A DNA stretch of 24,067 nt from Spirochaetaceae bacterium (GCA_031257075.1 JAIRPM010000099.1:1-24067), one strand, 5' to 3'; positions 1-7,902 are shown, counted from the first letter of the stretch. Translations and numbers: made by a program. Notes: generated by a model from the letters alone, not told the origin.

Positions 1-521
1 CGGGACGAGTAGATGCCTTTTTCGTGGCAGAAGATAACGCCGGGCGACCGGTGAATCTGCGATACCACTACGCGCTCCGCCCCATTGATGATGAAGGTGC
101 CGCGCTCGGTCATAACGGGAATGTCTCCCATATAGATGTCTTTTTGCCGCCATTCATCCCGTGCCGACAGGTACAGTTTGATACGCGCCTTGAGCGATAC
201 CGCATAGGTAACGCCTTTTTGTTTACATTCCTGTTCACTCCATTTGACTGTACCGTCATCGAGCGTGTAGAAATCGTAATCCAGCACAACCTCGCCGTTC
301 TGACTTTCGATGGGGAAGGTCGATTTGAACACATCTTCCAGTCCCTGCCGCACCGGTTCCGTGCCGGAAACCAGTTTGTCCCGCTGTAAAAAATTCTCGT
401 ACGATGATGTTTGTATGTCTATTAAATCCGGCAGTTCCATTACATCCTGATATTCCTTGCCGACGTACGTCCGCTCGCGTTTCTGATGTTTTTTTTCTTT
501 TGTTTCCTTGCTTGCCGCCAT
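1..521 (-). CDS. rpoB: DNA-directed RNA polymerase beta subunit, N-terminal part (runs off left edge)
   Basis: Translating the minus strand from the ATG at 521 gives an open frame to the window edge (173 codons). It contains the beta-subunit N-terminal signature: ELPDLIDIQTSSYENFL near residues 30-47 and the block NGAERVVVSQIHRSPGVIF near residues 140-160. In RNA polymerase this region forms the protrusion and lobe around the DNA channel. GGAG lies nine bases before the ATG, which supports this start. The first 20 residues are a Lys/Glu-rich lead-in before the conserved part. In most bacteria rpoB directly follows rplL. Here the gene upstream on the same strand is ortB, 167 bp away, so rpoB probably has its own promoter or leader in 522-688. 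I could not assign a convincing -35/-10 pair there. The call is close to certain; only the C-terminal part is missing. Confidence 0.96.
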   Translation of the reverse strand, partial: MAASKETKEKKHQKRERTYVGKEYQDVMELPDLIDIQTSSYENFLQRDKLVSGTEPVRQGLEDVFKSTFPIESQNGEVVLDYDFYTLDDGTVKWSEQECKQKGVTYAVSLKARIKLYLSARDEWRQKDIYMGDIPVMTERGTFIINGAERVVVSQIHRSPGVIFCHEKGIYSS

Positions 522-688
522 TAGGTTTGTCTCCTTGTAAAAAACTTCCGCAAAAGCAGGTCTTTACCGTACTTTCGCACTAGAATTACCCATCCATACT
601 GAAGGTAGAAAAGGCTAGAATAATCCTAGCGTAAAGCGGGCGATTTTGGCTAGTGGGGGGTATTGGAAGATGGGTATCGGTTGATGTC
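522..688 (-). promoter_or_regulatory. rpoB leader with nested inverted repeats and four CTAG sites
   Basis: This 167-bp gap between the ortB stop and the rpoB start contains an exact 8-bp inverted repeat, TACCCATC at 587-594 against GATGGGTA at 669-676. Inside it is a smaller hairpin, GCTAG (614-618) and CTAGC (626-630). CTAG occurs four times, at 580, 615, 626 and 650. Two GGCTAG copies start exactly 35 bp apart (613 and 648). The arrangement could be a folded leader RNA, a 3' end for the ortB transcript, or protein-binding sites. No U-run follows either stem in the minus direction, so a simple intrinsic terminator is not supported. Confidence 0.4.
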
Positions 689-2098
689 CTAATTGGAATT
701 TTCATTCAATAGAGCGCGAACAAAATCCGCATCGCGGCGTGTTTCATCGCATAAAAACGCGATGTCTTCTTCGGTAGGCGGGCGTCCATTACCATGTGTT
801 TTTACTGCTGTTTTGATAAGAGATGCGCGAATATGGTCAAGGTCAACTTCGGTGGTTTTGATAAGGCCGGGATGTTCCGGCAAGATTAAATTTTCACCCG
901 GCTTTTCATCCGCCGGATTGCCAAAGTGTACTTCGATACCGTTGGATTTTGCAAACGACAACTGAGGCTGCACATGTTTACCCGCGCCGGTGTATTCCGT
1001 TTCTTGTACGGCAATGATGGCTGTATCGGGCATTTCTTGCGCAAGAGCAAACGCTGCCGCCAGTGAAGTATTACCCGCAGGGCCTTTTTCCAGCCCTTCA
1101 AGGCTTGCCAGCGCTTCAGTTATATAAAAAACCGACCCCTGAGTTATTGTAACATAGCGGTCCATATAGCGGAGCGGACGGGCGGCGGAACGAGGAACAT
1201 CGGAACGGTCCGGCCACGATGAAAAGGGAATACCAAAACCCGTATGTCCTGTGGTAAATGACTTTTTGTTGAATTGCGTATCAGAAGCCATATGGAGTCC
1301 GGCAAGAGATACGCTTGCCCCTATAACCGGTATCTTTGCGCCGGCTTTGAGAAGTCCGCGCGCTGTACCGGTAAGGTTACCGCCGCCGGCATTAGTGGCC
1401 ACAACCGCATCAGGCAGACGGCCGCATTGAGAACGGAATTGACAGGCTATCTCAAACCCCAGCGTTTCTATGCCGGCCACACTGAAAGGAGTGTACAATG
1501 AAGCGTTAAAATAACCGGTTTCTTCCAGCAAAAGAAGAAATTTGTAAAACAATTCTGGCCCTACCGATAATTGGACAACTTCTGCGCCAAGCGCTTCGCA
1601 CTTTCGCGCTTTTTCAATGATTTCGGGCTGTCCTGTTCCCCGCGAATCGTAACATTCTTGTACGACAATGCACTTGAGGCCGAGCATAGCTGCCTGCGAA
1701 GCGACCGCCGCGCCATAGTTGCCGCTCGTTGCGGAAATTACGCCTTTATAGCCGTGTTTCTTTGCATGGTAAACCGAAATTGCTGCCCGCCGCGCTTTGA
1801 AACTGCCCGAAGGATTGGCTGCTTCATCCTTGATAAAAATACGCGCGCCATAACCGGGGCGCGCATAATGCCGCGCAAGCGTTGTAAGGTTGCGCAGTTC
1901 AAGAATAGGCGTATTGCCTACATGCACAGCCGCTTGTATTGCGCGCACATCGTCCAGTGTATAGCCGGTTTCTTTCATCATGCGCTCGTAATCAAACGCA
2001 ATGGAACCGCTTTCGTAAATGCCGTAGTCAATACCCACGGACTTTTTCATAATACTGTTTTTGCGCGATAACACTCCCGCGTAACTGGTATCGTTCAT
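689..2098 (-). CDS. ortB: 2-amino-4-ketopentanoate thiolase, beta (PLP) subunit
   Basis: The 469-residue protein belongs to the threonine-synthase-like fold II PLP enzymes and reads most like OrtB of the oxidative ornithine pathway. That enzyme splits 2-amino-4-ketopentanoate with CoA into alanine and acetyl-CoA. Visible features are IAFDYERMM near residue 33, GNTPILELRNLT near 61, the PLP lysine in NPSGSFKARRA (Lys101), the phosphate/Asn loop SATSGNYGAAVASQ, and the glycine loop ATNAGGGNLTG near 235. The start at 2098 is fixed by a 4-base ATGA overlap with the ortA stop, so the subunits are translationally coupled. The length matches the family. A plain threonine synthase is less likely because of the ortA partner. 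The ornithine racemase, 4,5-aminomutase and diaminopentanoate dehydrogenase genes are not in this window. Confidence 0.9.
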   Translation of the reverse strand: MNDTSYAGVLSRKNSIMKKSVGIDYGIYESGSIAFDYERMMKETGYTLDDVRAIQAAVHVGNTPILELRNLTTLARHYARPGYGARIFIKDEAANPSGSFKARRAAISVYHAKKHGYKGVISATSGNYGAAVASQAAMLGLKCIVVQECYDSRGTGQPEIIEKARKCEALGAEVVQLSVGPELFYKFLLLLEETGYFNASLYTPFSVAGIETLGFEIACQFRSQCGRLPDAVVATNAGGGNLTGTARGLLKAGAKIPVIGASVSLAGLHMASDTQFNKKSFTTGHTGFGIPFSSWPDRSDVPRSAARPLRYMDRYVTITQGSVFYITEALASLEGLEKGPAGNTSLAAAFALAQEMPDTAIIAVQETEYTGAGKHVQPQLSFAKSNGIEVHFGNPADEKPGENLILPEHPGLIKTTEVDLDHIRASLIKTAVKTHGNGRPPTEEDIAFLCDETRRDADFVRALLNENSN

Positions 2099-2412
2099 TC
2101 CGCCGCTCTCTCAGGAAACACCATATCGCGCACTTGTTCGCTTATGCGTAACAATTCCGGGATATATTCGCCAAAACCATGGGTAAAGGCCGGATTTGCT
2201 TCCAGCAACGTTCCTCGTTCACGCCGGCCTGTTCGTGTAATCACTTCGACTTCTGCGCCAAGTTCCGCGCCTGCTTCCGTATCTGTGCAAAGCCGGCCTT
2301 TTACCCACATTTCAAAAGGCTTTTGTTTCGTATCATCCGGCATAACGGCGGCGCGTTCTGCCGCGGGTAAAATGATGCGGTGTATCAACACCCACGTGTC
2401 TTTTGCAATCAT
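2095..2412 (-). CDS. ortA: 2-amino-4-ketopentanoate thiolase, alpha subunit
   Basis: This 105-residue protein matches the small OrtA subunit. It starts with WVLIHRIIL, continues with MPDDTKQKPFEMWVKGRL, and has GAEVEVITRTGRRERGTLLEANPAFTHGFGEYIPELL, which is the usual length and order of the family. OrtA partners the PLP subunit OrtB; its own catalytic contribution is poorly understood. It starts 6 bp after the stop of the upstream lipoprotein gene and overlaps ortB by ATGA, so the three probably form one transcript. No good Shine-Dalgarno precedes the ATG, so translation may depend on coupling to the lipoprotein gene. Identity is secure; the metabolic role in this organism is inferred. Confidence 0.9.
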   Translation of the reverse strand: MIAKDTWVLIHRIILPAAERAAVMPDDTKQKPFEMWVKGRLCTDTEAGAELGAEVEVITRTGRRERGTLLEANPAFTHGFGEYIPELLRISEQVRDMVFPERAAE

Positions 2413-2418
2413 TTTTGT

Positions 2419-3867
2419 TTAAGGGCCTGACCCGATAGCGTACTGATTAGCCGAGTTGGTTATCACTGTGCCGCCCGTGACGGTTACGGAAGCCACCTGG
2501 CTGGTAATGTTGGTTGTACTGCCGCCATTCATTTTGCCTATAATGGTGCCAACAATATTATTGCCGGAAGTTGCTCTTGTAACCTTAAGTGTTAGGCCTG
2601 TTGCTTCGACATCGTTTATAGTACAGGCTGAGGCTTTACCCACAAGCATGCCGGTACAACACTCTTCTCCGACAAAGGAACTGATAGAGAATTCTTCGTC
2701 CGTATCTATCCGCACGTTGCGCAATGTAGCGCCGTTGGCATAGCCAAAAAGCCCGGCGTTGGGAGATGCGCTGTACAAAGCGTTAAAAAAAGTAATTTTG
2801 TAGCCGCCGCCGTCAAAAATGCCGGTAAACGGCGAATAGCCGGTGCCTCCAGTAGCGGCTGTATCACGCCCTATCGATTGCCACTGGTCGGATATACCAA
2901 GAGAATAGGAACGCTGAGTAAGCACATAGGTGTCGCTTAGGCTGGCATAAGGCGTTGCGCTCCGTGTGGCATCATTCAGCGTCAGCATAGTCAATGTGGC
3001 GGTGTCGGGCAAAGGTATACCGGCAAAGTCGGGCGTTAACGTTATAATTTCGCGTTTGTCGGGTATTGCGCCATCTATGTAATAGAGGCGTGATGTTTCA
3101 ACTTTATCTTCCACCATAAAGAACAGCCAATAGCGGCAGTTCACGCCAAGCGGGAAAGTGCTTTCTTTTGAAAGCATAAACCAGCCGGTATCGGGCGATG
3201 CCATAGCAAGAACATTGGCATCATTTACCGGCGGGAGCGTGCTTAAATCAAGGTCCAGCGAATTGGGTTTACTATCGATAGAGTGTTTAATGGCAACAGC
3301 AAATAGAGGGGCATAGTCGTTGGCAAGCAAATTCACTATGGCGGTGCTGGTCAAGTTAAGGTTGAGATAAAAGAAATCCGGCATATCCGGTATATCTTCC
3401 GGCAGTATTCCGTATTCGCTATAGCCGACTTTCAATCCGTCAAGAGAGAGTACAACATCAACAGTGTCGCCGGGGTCAGGGAAATCTTCTTCAAAAGTCG
3501 TATAGCGTGTGCTTAGGTAACCGCGGGCAAGGGCGTTATTCCCTATCATGCTGATTTTCTCTCCATGGGGGATAAGGGTTTTCAATTCCACAGTGAAATA
3601 CAGCATATCCGACTTATAATCGGCAGGCGGTATCACTTTGTAACCACCGTCAAAAGGTCCGCTGGCTGTAGCAAGCCGGTTTCCCTCAACATCGTCAAGG
3701 GTAACTCTGTTAATTCTGTACATTCCGGTAATAGCCGTGTCATCGATGTCTATCCAGAAAAAGTTTTCAGAATTCAGTTCATCCGGCAGCCTATTCACAT
3801 AGTTGCATGAAAGCGACAATAGAGATAAAAGCATCGGCACGACATAGGCCTTTCTTAAAAACCGCAT
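2419..3867 (-). CDS. Lipoprotein with C-terminal GLUG-like repeat
   Basis: I start this gene at the ATG at 3867. It opens with a basic n-region (MRFLRKAY), a hydrophobic stretch and the lipobox LSLSC with Cys21, giving a 482-residue exported lipoprotein. An in-frame extension back to 3981 would bury the signal peptide and is not preferred. The middle (about residues 30-330) contains beta-rich segments I cannot place. About residues 343-385 read FTGIFDGGGYKI followed by GLFGYANGATLRNVRI, the pattern of GLUG-type or right-handed beta-helix repeats seen in surface proteins. Only one clear repeat unit is present and the protein ends soon after. No ribosome binding site is visible, and a near-consensus promoter places the transcription start at the ATG. 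The gene heads the ortAB unit; a functional link to it is not evident. Confidence 0.82.
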   Translation of the reverse strand: MRFLRKAYVVPMLLSLLSLSCNYVNRLPDELNSENFFWIDIDDTAITGMYRINRVTLDDVEGNRLATASGPFDGGYKVIPPADYKSDMLYFTVELKTLIPHGEKISMIGNNALARGYLSTRYTTFEEDFPDPGDTVDVVLSLDGLKVGYSEYGILPEDIPDMPDFFYLNLNLTSTAIVNLLANDYAPLFAVAIKHSIDSKPNSLDLDLSTLPPVNDANVLAMASPDTGWFMLSKESTFPLGVNCRYWLFFMVEDKVETSRLYYIDGAIPDKREIITLTPDFAGIPLPDTATLTMLTLNDATRSATPYASLSDTYVLTQRSYSLGISDQWQSIGRDTAATGGTGYSPFTGIFDGGGYKITFFNALYSASPNAGLFGYANGATLRNVRIDTDEEFSISSFVGEECCTGMLVGKASACTINDVEATGLTLKVTRATSGNNIVGTIIGKMNGGSTTNITSQVASVTVTGGTVITNSANQYAIGSGP

Positions 3868-3902
3868 AGCAGTACTATAAGCAAAAACGAAAAAAAGGTC
3901 AA
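3868..3902 (-). promoter_or_regulatory. Sigma-70-type promoter positioned for a leaderless lipoprotein mRNA
   Basis: On the minus strand TTGACC (3902-3897) is followed by exactly 17 bases and TATAGT (3879-3874). A start site seven bases after the -10 would be position 3867, the A of the ATG of the lipoprotein gene. No Shine-Dalgarno is present. The hexamers are seen directly; the leaderless reading is an inference. Confidence 0.6.
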
Positions 3903-4003
3903 ACAAAATGTACGCTACGTTTGCGCGAAAGGGCAAAAGGGCTGCCAAAGCCGTCAAATAGGGCGTATAGGGCATTGCCAAGGCGGCGGCGGCGCGTTGG
4001 TGC

Positions 4004-4046
4004 TTCCCGAGACCGGTAAAAATTCATACACTAAAAGCATGAATTT
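4004..4046 (+). promoter_or_regulatory. Possible aconitase promoter and start-codon hairpin
   Basis: TTCCCG (4004-4009), 17 bases and TACACT (4027-4032) would place +1 at 4039, the A of the aconitase ATG. AAATTCAT (4020-4027) and ATGAATTT (4039-4046) form a perfect 8-bp inverted repeat with an 11-base loop that includes the start codon. The -35 is weak, so the promoter is tentative. The inverted repeat is certain. It could be an operator, since an RNA starting at 4039 would contain only the right arm. Confidence 0.4.
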
Positions 4047-6003
4047 GACTCTTACCGAAAAAATTATATACAGCCACCTTGAAGGGAACACGGATACAAA
4101 GCAAACACCCATACCGCCTGGGACGCGGATTTCTATCAAAATTGACCAGACGCTTACACAGGATGCCACGGGCACGATGGCGTATCTTCAATTTGAAGGC
4201 ATGGGTAAAGACCGCGTTCAAACTGAACTATCTGTTTCCTACGTTGACCATAATATGCTCCAGGAAGATTATAAAAACGCCGATGACCACCGCTATTTAC
4301 AAAGCGCCGCCGCCCGGTACGGCCTGTGGTTTTCCCGGCCGGGAAACGGCATTTGCCACCAGACCCATCTGGAGAATTTTGGTATTCCGGGCAAAACATT
4401 GCTTGGTTCGGATTCTCATACGCCTACCGGCGGCGGCTTGGGTATGCTGGCAATAGGCGCCGGCGGTCTTGATGTGGCGCTTGCGATGGCCGGCGCCCCG
4501 TTCAATTTGTTCATGCCAAAGATTTATGGCGTACATCTTACCGGGCGGTTAATGCCCGGCATCAGCGCCAAAGATATTATCCTTGAAGTGCTGCGCCGCG
4601 AAACCGTCAAAGGCGGTGCCGGCGCTGTCTACGAATACTTTGGTGAAGGCGCCGCCTCCCTTTCGGTAACGGAACGGGCAACCATAACCAATATGGGTGC
4701 CGAATTGGGCGCGACCAGTTCCCTCTTTCCTTCGGACAGCGTAACCCGCTCGTTTCTTGCTTCAATGGGGCGCGAATTTGTTTGGCGGGAACTTGCCGCA
4801 GATGAAGGCTGCCGTTATGACAAAATTATCAGCATCGATATTAGCGCTCTGCGGCCTCTTGCGGCCTGCCCCCATTCGCCGGATAACATCCGTCCCGTTG
4901 AAGCATTGGCCGGGCTTGCGGTAGACCAGGTTGTTATTGGCTCGTGTACTAACAGTTCGCTTGCCGACCTTGCCGCTGTCGCCGCTCTTGTGAAAGGGCA
5001 AACGGTTCACCCCCGCGTGTCTGCCGGAATTGTCTGCGGCAGCCGCGCCGTTATGCTTGCCGCCGAAGAAAGCGGTATCCTTCACGAACTGACACGCGCC
5101 GGATTCCGCCTGTTAGACTCTGCTTGCGGCCCTTGTATTGGTATGGGGTTTGCGCCGCCGTCTGCCGGCGTTTCGCTGCGTACATTTAACCGTAACTTTA
5201 AGGGGCGCAGCGGCACCGCTGATGCTGAAGTCTACCTTGTTTCCCCCGAAACAGCGGCGGCGGCGGCAATAGCCGGCTGTTTTGTACTGAATTCGGCGGC
5301 CGTGGACGGGAAACCGCTCTGCCGGCAGCCCCTTCCCCGCCAACTTCCTGTTACCGGCAATAGCTTTTTCATCCCGCCGCTTCCGCCGGAAGAAGCGGTA
5401 AACGTTTCTATTCAACGGGGGCCGAATATTAAGCCATGCCCGCAATTCACCGCAGCGCCGGCGGATTTCTTGCTTGAAACGCTTATCAAAACAGGCGACA
5501 ACATCAGCACGGATGATATTATGCCGGCCGGCGCGAAAGTCCTTCCGCTGCGCTCAAATATTCCCGAAATTGCCAAATATGTTTTTGCGCCTGTCGATAG
5601 CGGCTTTTATGCCCGCGCAAGCGCCGCAAAAAGCGGCTGTATTATCGGCGGCGCAAACTACGGCCAAGGCTCATCCCGCGAACATGCCGCGCTCGCGCCG
5701 GCTTATTTGGGGGTGAAGGCCGTTATTGTCAAATCTTTTGCCCGTATCCACAAAGCCAACCTGATTAACTACGGTATACTGCCGTTTACTTTTGCCGATG
5801 ATGCCGGTTATGACGGCATTAAACAGGGCGATCCGCTGGTGTTTTCCGGTATTCGCGCTTTTTTGCAATCGGACGCGCCGGTGTTCAGCGTTACCAATAA
5901 ACGCGCCGGCAAATCATACACGCTCCGCCTTGAAGCGGACGGCGAAGAACGGCGCATACTTCTTGCCGGCGGACGCATTGCCCTCATGCGCGACGGATTT
6001 TAA
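4039..6003 (+). CDS. acn: Aconitate hydratase (monomeric, about 650-residue type)
   Basis: The 654-residue protein is an aconitase, which interconverts citrate and isocitrate through a [4Fe-4S] cluster in the cytoplasm. Seen in order: the substrate-loop motifs SYVDHN, HQTHLENFGIPGKTLLGSDSHTPTGGGLGM, the first cluster cysteine in VIGSCTNSS (Cys303), the pair in SACGPCIGMG (Cys363, Cys366), and the C-terminal swivel domain with GDNISTDDIMPAG and GGANYGQGSSREHAALAP. All three cluster cysteines are present. I chose the ATG at 4039 because the conserved homology begins there; the frame extends to 3997 without family-like sequence. There is no Shine-Dalgarno. It diverges from the lipoprotein-ortAB unit and converges on rsmG with 26 bp between. 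2-methylisocitrate or homoaconitate specificity cannot be excluded by eye. Confidence 0.95.
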   Translation: MNLTLTEKIIYSHLEGNTDTKQTPIPPGTRISIKIDQTLTQDATGTMAYLQFEGMGKDRVQTELSVSYVDHNMLQEDYKNADDHRYLQSAAARYGLWFSRPGNGICHQTHLENFGIPGKTLLGSDSHTPTGGGLGMLAIGAGGLDVALAMAGAPFNLFMPKIYGVHLTGRLMPGISAKDIILEVLRRETVKGGAGAVYEYFGEGAASLSVTERATITNMGAELGATSSLFPSDSVTRSFLASMGREFVWRELAADEGCRYDKIISIDISALRPLAACPHSPDNIRPVEALAGLAVDQVVIGSCTNSSLADLAAVAALVKGQTVHPRVSAGIVCGSRAVMLAAEESGILHELTRAGFRLLDSACGPCIGMGFAPPSAGVSLRTFNRNFKGRSGTADAEVYLVSPETAAAAAIAGCFVLNSAAVDGKPLCRQPLPRQLPVTGNSFFIPPLPPEEAVNVSIQRGPNIKPCPQFTAAPADFLLETLIKTGDNISTDDIMPAGAKVLPLRSNIPEIAKYVFAPVDSGFYARASAAKSGCIIGGANYGQGSSREHAALAPAYLGVKAVIVKSFARIHKANLINYGILPFTFADDAGYDGIKQGDPLVFSGIRAFLQSDAPVFSVTNKRAGKSYTLRLEADGEERRILLAGGRIALMRDGF

Positions 6004-6007
6004 GGCG

Positions 6008-6031
6008 GCGCTGAATAATCAGTGCTTCTTT
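6008..6031. terminator. Small bidirectional hairpin between aconitase and rsmG
   Basis: GCGCTGA (6008-6014), loop ATAA and TCAGTGC (6019-6025) pair over seven positions with one G-U, then TTCTTT follows on the plus strand. It lies in the gap between two convergent stop codons, where a terminator is expected. The minus-strand reading, AAGCACTGATTATTCAGCGC, shares a 10-mer with other intergenic sites in this window. Confidence 0.5.
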
Positions 6032-6722
6032 AGCGGATAATTAACAAATGGCGTTCTTCGTCAAGGAAAGGAACATGGCAGGGAAGTATCTCCGCGCAAA
6101 CATCCGGGACGGCGTTTAATTCTTTTTCAAAAAGGCTTTTGCGGCCTTTGTAGAGCGCGATGATGCCGCAAGGGGCCAGTAAGCGCTTTATGCTTTTATA
6201 AAGTTTGGGGTCAAACGGATGAAAGGCGCGGCAAACAGCCATAGTATAGCCGGCGTTATGCGCGCTGCGTATAGATGCCGTGTTTTCGCAGGAAGTTTGA
6301 AGAACGGCGGTGTTGGAAAGGTTCAGTATGGCGAGAGCGTTTTCCAGAAAGACAGCGCGGCGTTCCATCTGTTCGATGAGTGTTAGTTGGCAGCCGGGAA
6401 GGGCGGCTGCCAGCGGAATGCCGGGCAAGCCTGCGCCGGAACCGAGGTCGGCTATGTGGAAAGCCTTTGAGCCTGCACCGTTCTGTAACAGCGCTTTAAG
6501 CAGAAAGGGCAGCGGGGCAAGGCTGTCAAGTATATGTTTTACTATCAATTCACTGCGGCTTGAATACGAAACAAGGCTGTATATACCGTTAAACAATTCA
6601 ATTTCACGGATATATTTTTCCAGAATACAGCCCAGTTTTTCTACGCTTTCCAGCGGAATGCCATCTGCCGCATTTACGCAGGCGGGATAAATTTTGCCCA
6701 GCCCTTCGTCCAGCAGGTTCAT
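6030..6722 (-). CDS. rsmG: 16S rRNA (guanine-527-N7) methyltransferase
   Basis: The 230-residue protein is RsmG (GidB), which methylates G527 of 16S rRNA with S-adenosylmethionine. Its loss gives low-level streptomycin resistance in several bacteria. It has the family helix EIELFNGIYSLVSY, the ELIVKHILDSL segment near residues 58-68, and the SAM-binding loop HIADLGSGAGLPGIPLA at about 89-105. The C-terminal half has the CRAFHPFDPKLYKSIKRLLAPCGIIALYKG strand-helix pattern. Length is normal. The ATG at 6722 follows the stop of the upstream lipoprotein gene by two bases, so the two are coupled. In many bacteria rsmG sits beside mnmG; that neighbour is absent here. Confidence 0.95.
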   Translation of the reverse strand: MNLLDEGLGKIYPACVNAADGIPLESVEKLGCILEKYIREIELFNGIYSLVSYSSRSELIVKHILDSLAPLPFLLKALLQNGAGSKAFHIADLGSGAGLPGIPLAAALPGCQLTLIEQMERRAVFLENALAILNLSNTAVLQTSCENTASIRSAHNAGYTMAVCRAFHPFDPKLYKSIKRLLAPCGIIALYKGRKSLFEKELNAVPDVCAEILPCHVPFLDEERHLLIIR

Positions 6723-6724
6723 TG

Positions 6725-7801
6725 TTACTCAACAATCAGGCCGCATTCGGCAATGTGCTCATTTCCGGCAAACAGCGATTCGCGCGTATATATACGGAGG
6801 ATATATTTTCCCCGTTTGTTAAAATAGAGTTGAGCGGCATTTCTTTTGGTCTGCTTCTTTTCAAAGTATTTTTGAGTTTTGGAAAGGTCTTTTTTCCCGG
6901 TTTTATCAACAACCATAAACTCAAGATCCATATTATCTGCCAATATATACGACATTGACAAAACGCCGCTGTTTACTTCGTATTCTTTTATTAGGCGCGG
7001 ACTCATCTGGATGACTGTTTCAAAGTAAAGAGGCCGTTGATAGGGAAGTTGTAAAAAATCTTCCGGCTGAATTAAATATTCCAGCAGTTCATGATTCAGG
7101 TTGTTTGGCAGATGGGTGTATACAAAATACTGCGGATTGGTAAAAAGCCATTCTGTGGAATAGTTTTTTATGAATATATCTTTTTTGCCGGCTTTTTCAA
7201 CCGAACCCGCATTCCATGTTACATCAATCAGATACCAGCAGTCATATATCTGAACGATATTCCATACATGGCCGGGTCTTTGCTTGTATTCGTTTTTTTT
7301 GAACGGAGAAAAATTCTCGCCGCGGGCATAGCCGTTGACAACTTCGCTGTTGTTTCCCATTGCGTTACATATCGCCTGAAAAAGATTCGCATAACCGAAA
7401 GAAACGGCGCGGCCTGAACGTACAACGGCGGCGGCATCCTGTTTCTTTATCGCTTTTGGGAAAAAGGAGCGGTTAGAAGCGCGGTGCAGTTTTACATCAT
7501 AGGTCAAATAATTTACAACAAAATCATGAGCGCGCTTTACCCGTTCAAATTCATTTTTGGTATTCGATTTAATGTGATAAGCGACCAGATTTATATATTC
7601 AAGAGGGTCGCGCCCTCGATAACCGGAAAATTCCGGCGATTCAATTATTTCATTAACGAATGGGTCGGATTTACCCGTTCTCCATGCTTCGGATTCTTCG
7701 TAACTGGCCGGTAATTGATAATTGCCCCGCGCGGTAAAATGAACAGTCCGGCAAGAGGCGCACAATAAGACCGCCGCCAATACAGGCGCTAGATATTTCA
7801 C
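6725..7801 (-). CDS. Transglutaminase-fold lipoprotein with Cys-to-Ser active site
   Basis: The 358-residue protein has a signal peptide ending in LLCASC (Cys17 as lipid site) and a transglutaminase-like domain at about residues 80-200. The expected triad positions are visible: GHVW gives His178 and YLIDVTWN gives Asp193. The nucleophile position, normally Cys in a V-C-x-G-Y-A motif, is Ser134 (AVSFGYANLFQAIC). Ser is encoded by TCT, one base from TGT. The protein is therefore probably a non-catalytic binding member of the fold, or a serine variant. Residues 250-358 look like an added beta-domain. The start codon is GTG at 7801; the overlapping ATG one frame away stops at once. No Shine-Dalgarno is seen, and a GATAAT lies seven bases before the GTG. 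It is followed immediately by rsmG. Confidence 0.82.
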   Translation of the reverse strand: MKYLAPVLAAVLLCASCRTVHFTARGNYQLPASYEESEAWRTGKSDPFVNEIIESPEFSGYRGRDPLEYINLVAYHIKSNTKNEFERVKRAHDFVVNYLTYDVKLHRASNRSFFPKAIKKQDAAAVVRSGRAVSFGYANLFQAICNAMGNNSEVVNGYARGENFSPFKKNEYKQRPGHVWNIVQIYDCWYLIDVTWNAGSVEKAGKKDIFIKNYSTEWLFTNPQYFVYTHLPNNLNHELLEYLIQPEDFLQLPYQRPLYFETVIQMSPRLIKEYEVNSGVLSMSYILADNMDLEFMVVDKTGKKDLSKTQKYFEKKQTKRNAAQLYFNKRGKYILRIYTRESLFAGNEHIAECGLIVE

Positions 7802-7844
7802 ATTCTTATTATCGGATTTTGAATTTGAAAATTTAAGGAAGTGT

Positions 7845-7902
7845 AAAAAAACCGCCTTGAGTGCTTATCCGCGCATATATGCGTCAAAAAACACTCAAAG
7901 CG
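7845..7902 (-). terminator. Intrinsic terminator of the amtB-glnK unit
   Basis: On the minus strand CGCTTTGAGTG (7902-7892) pairs with CACTCAAGGCG (7863-7853) over 11 positions with one G-U. The loop contains an inner self-complementary CGCATATATGCG. The stem is followed by one G and seven U (7851-7845). This is the strongest terminator-like structure in the window. Confidence 0.85.

Noticed and set aside
24..389. 121-codon plus-strand frame
   Set aside because: It is antisense to the strongly conserved rpoB N-terminus and shows no protein-like motifs.
3908..3961. 17-codon basic peptide upstream of aconitase (MYATFARKGKR...)
   Set aside because: It has a weak AAGG upstream but overlaps the divergent promoter and there is no attenuator-like pair of stems after it.
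3868..3981. In-frame N-terminal extension of the GLUG-like lipoprotein
   Set aside because: It would place 38 residues before a perfect lipoprotein signal and overlaps the likely promoter.
4154..5868. Several 65-110 codon frames antisense to aconitase
   Set aside because: They are shadows of a GC-rich, strongly conserved coding region with no start signals.
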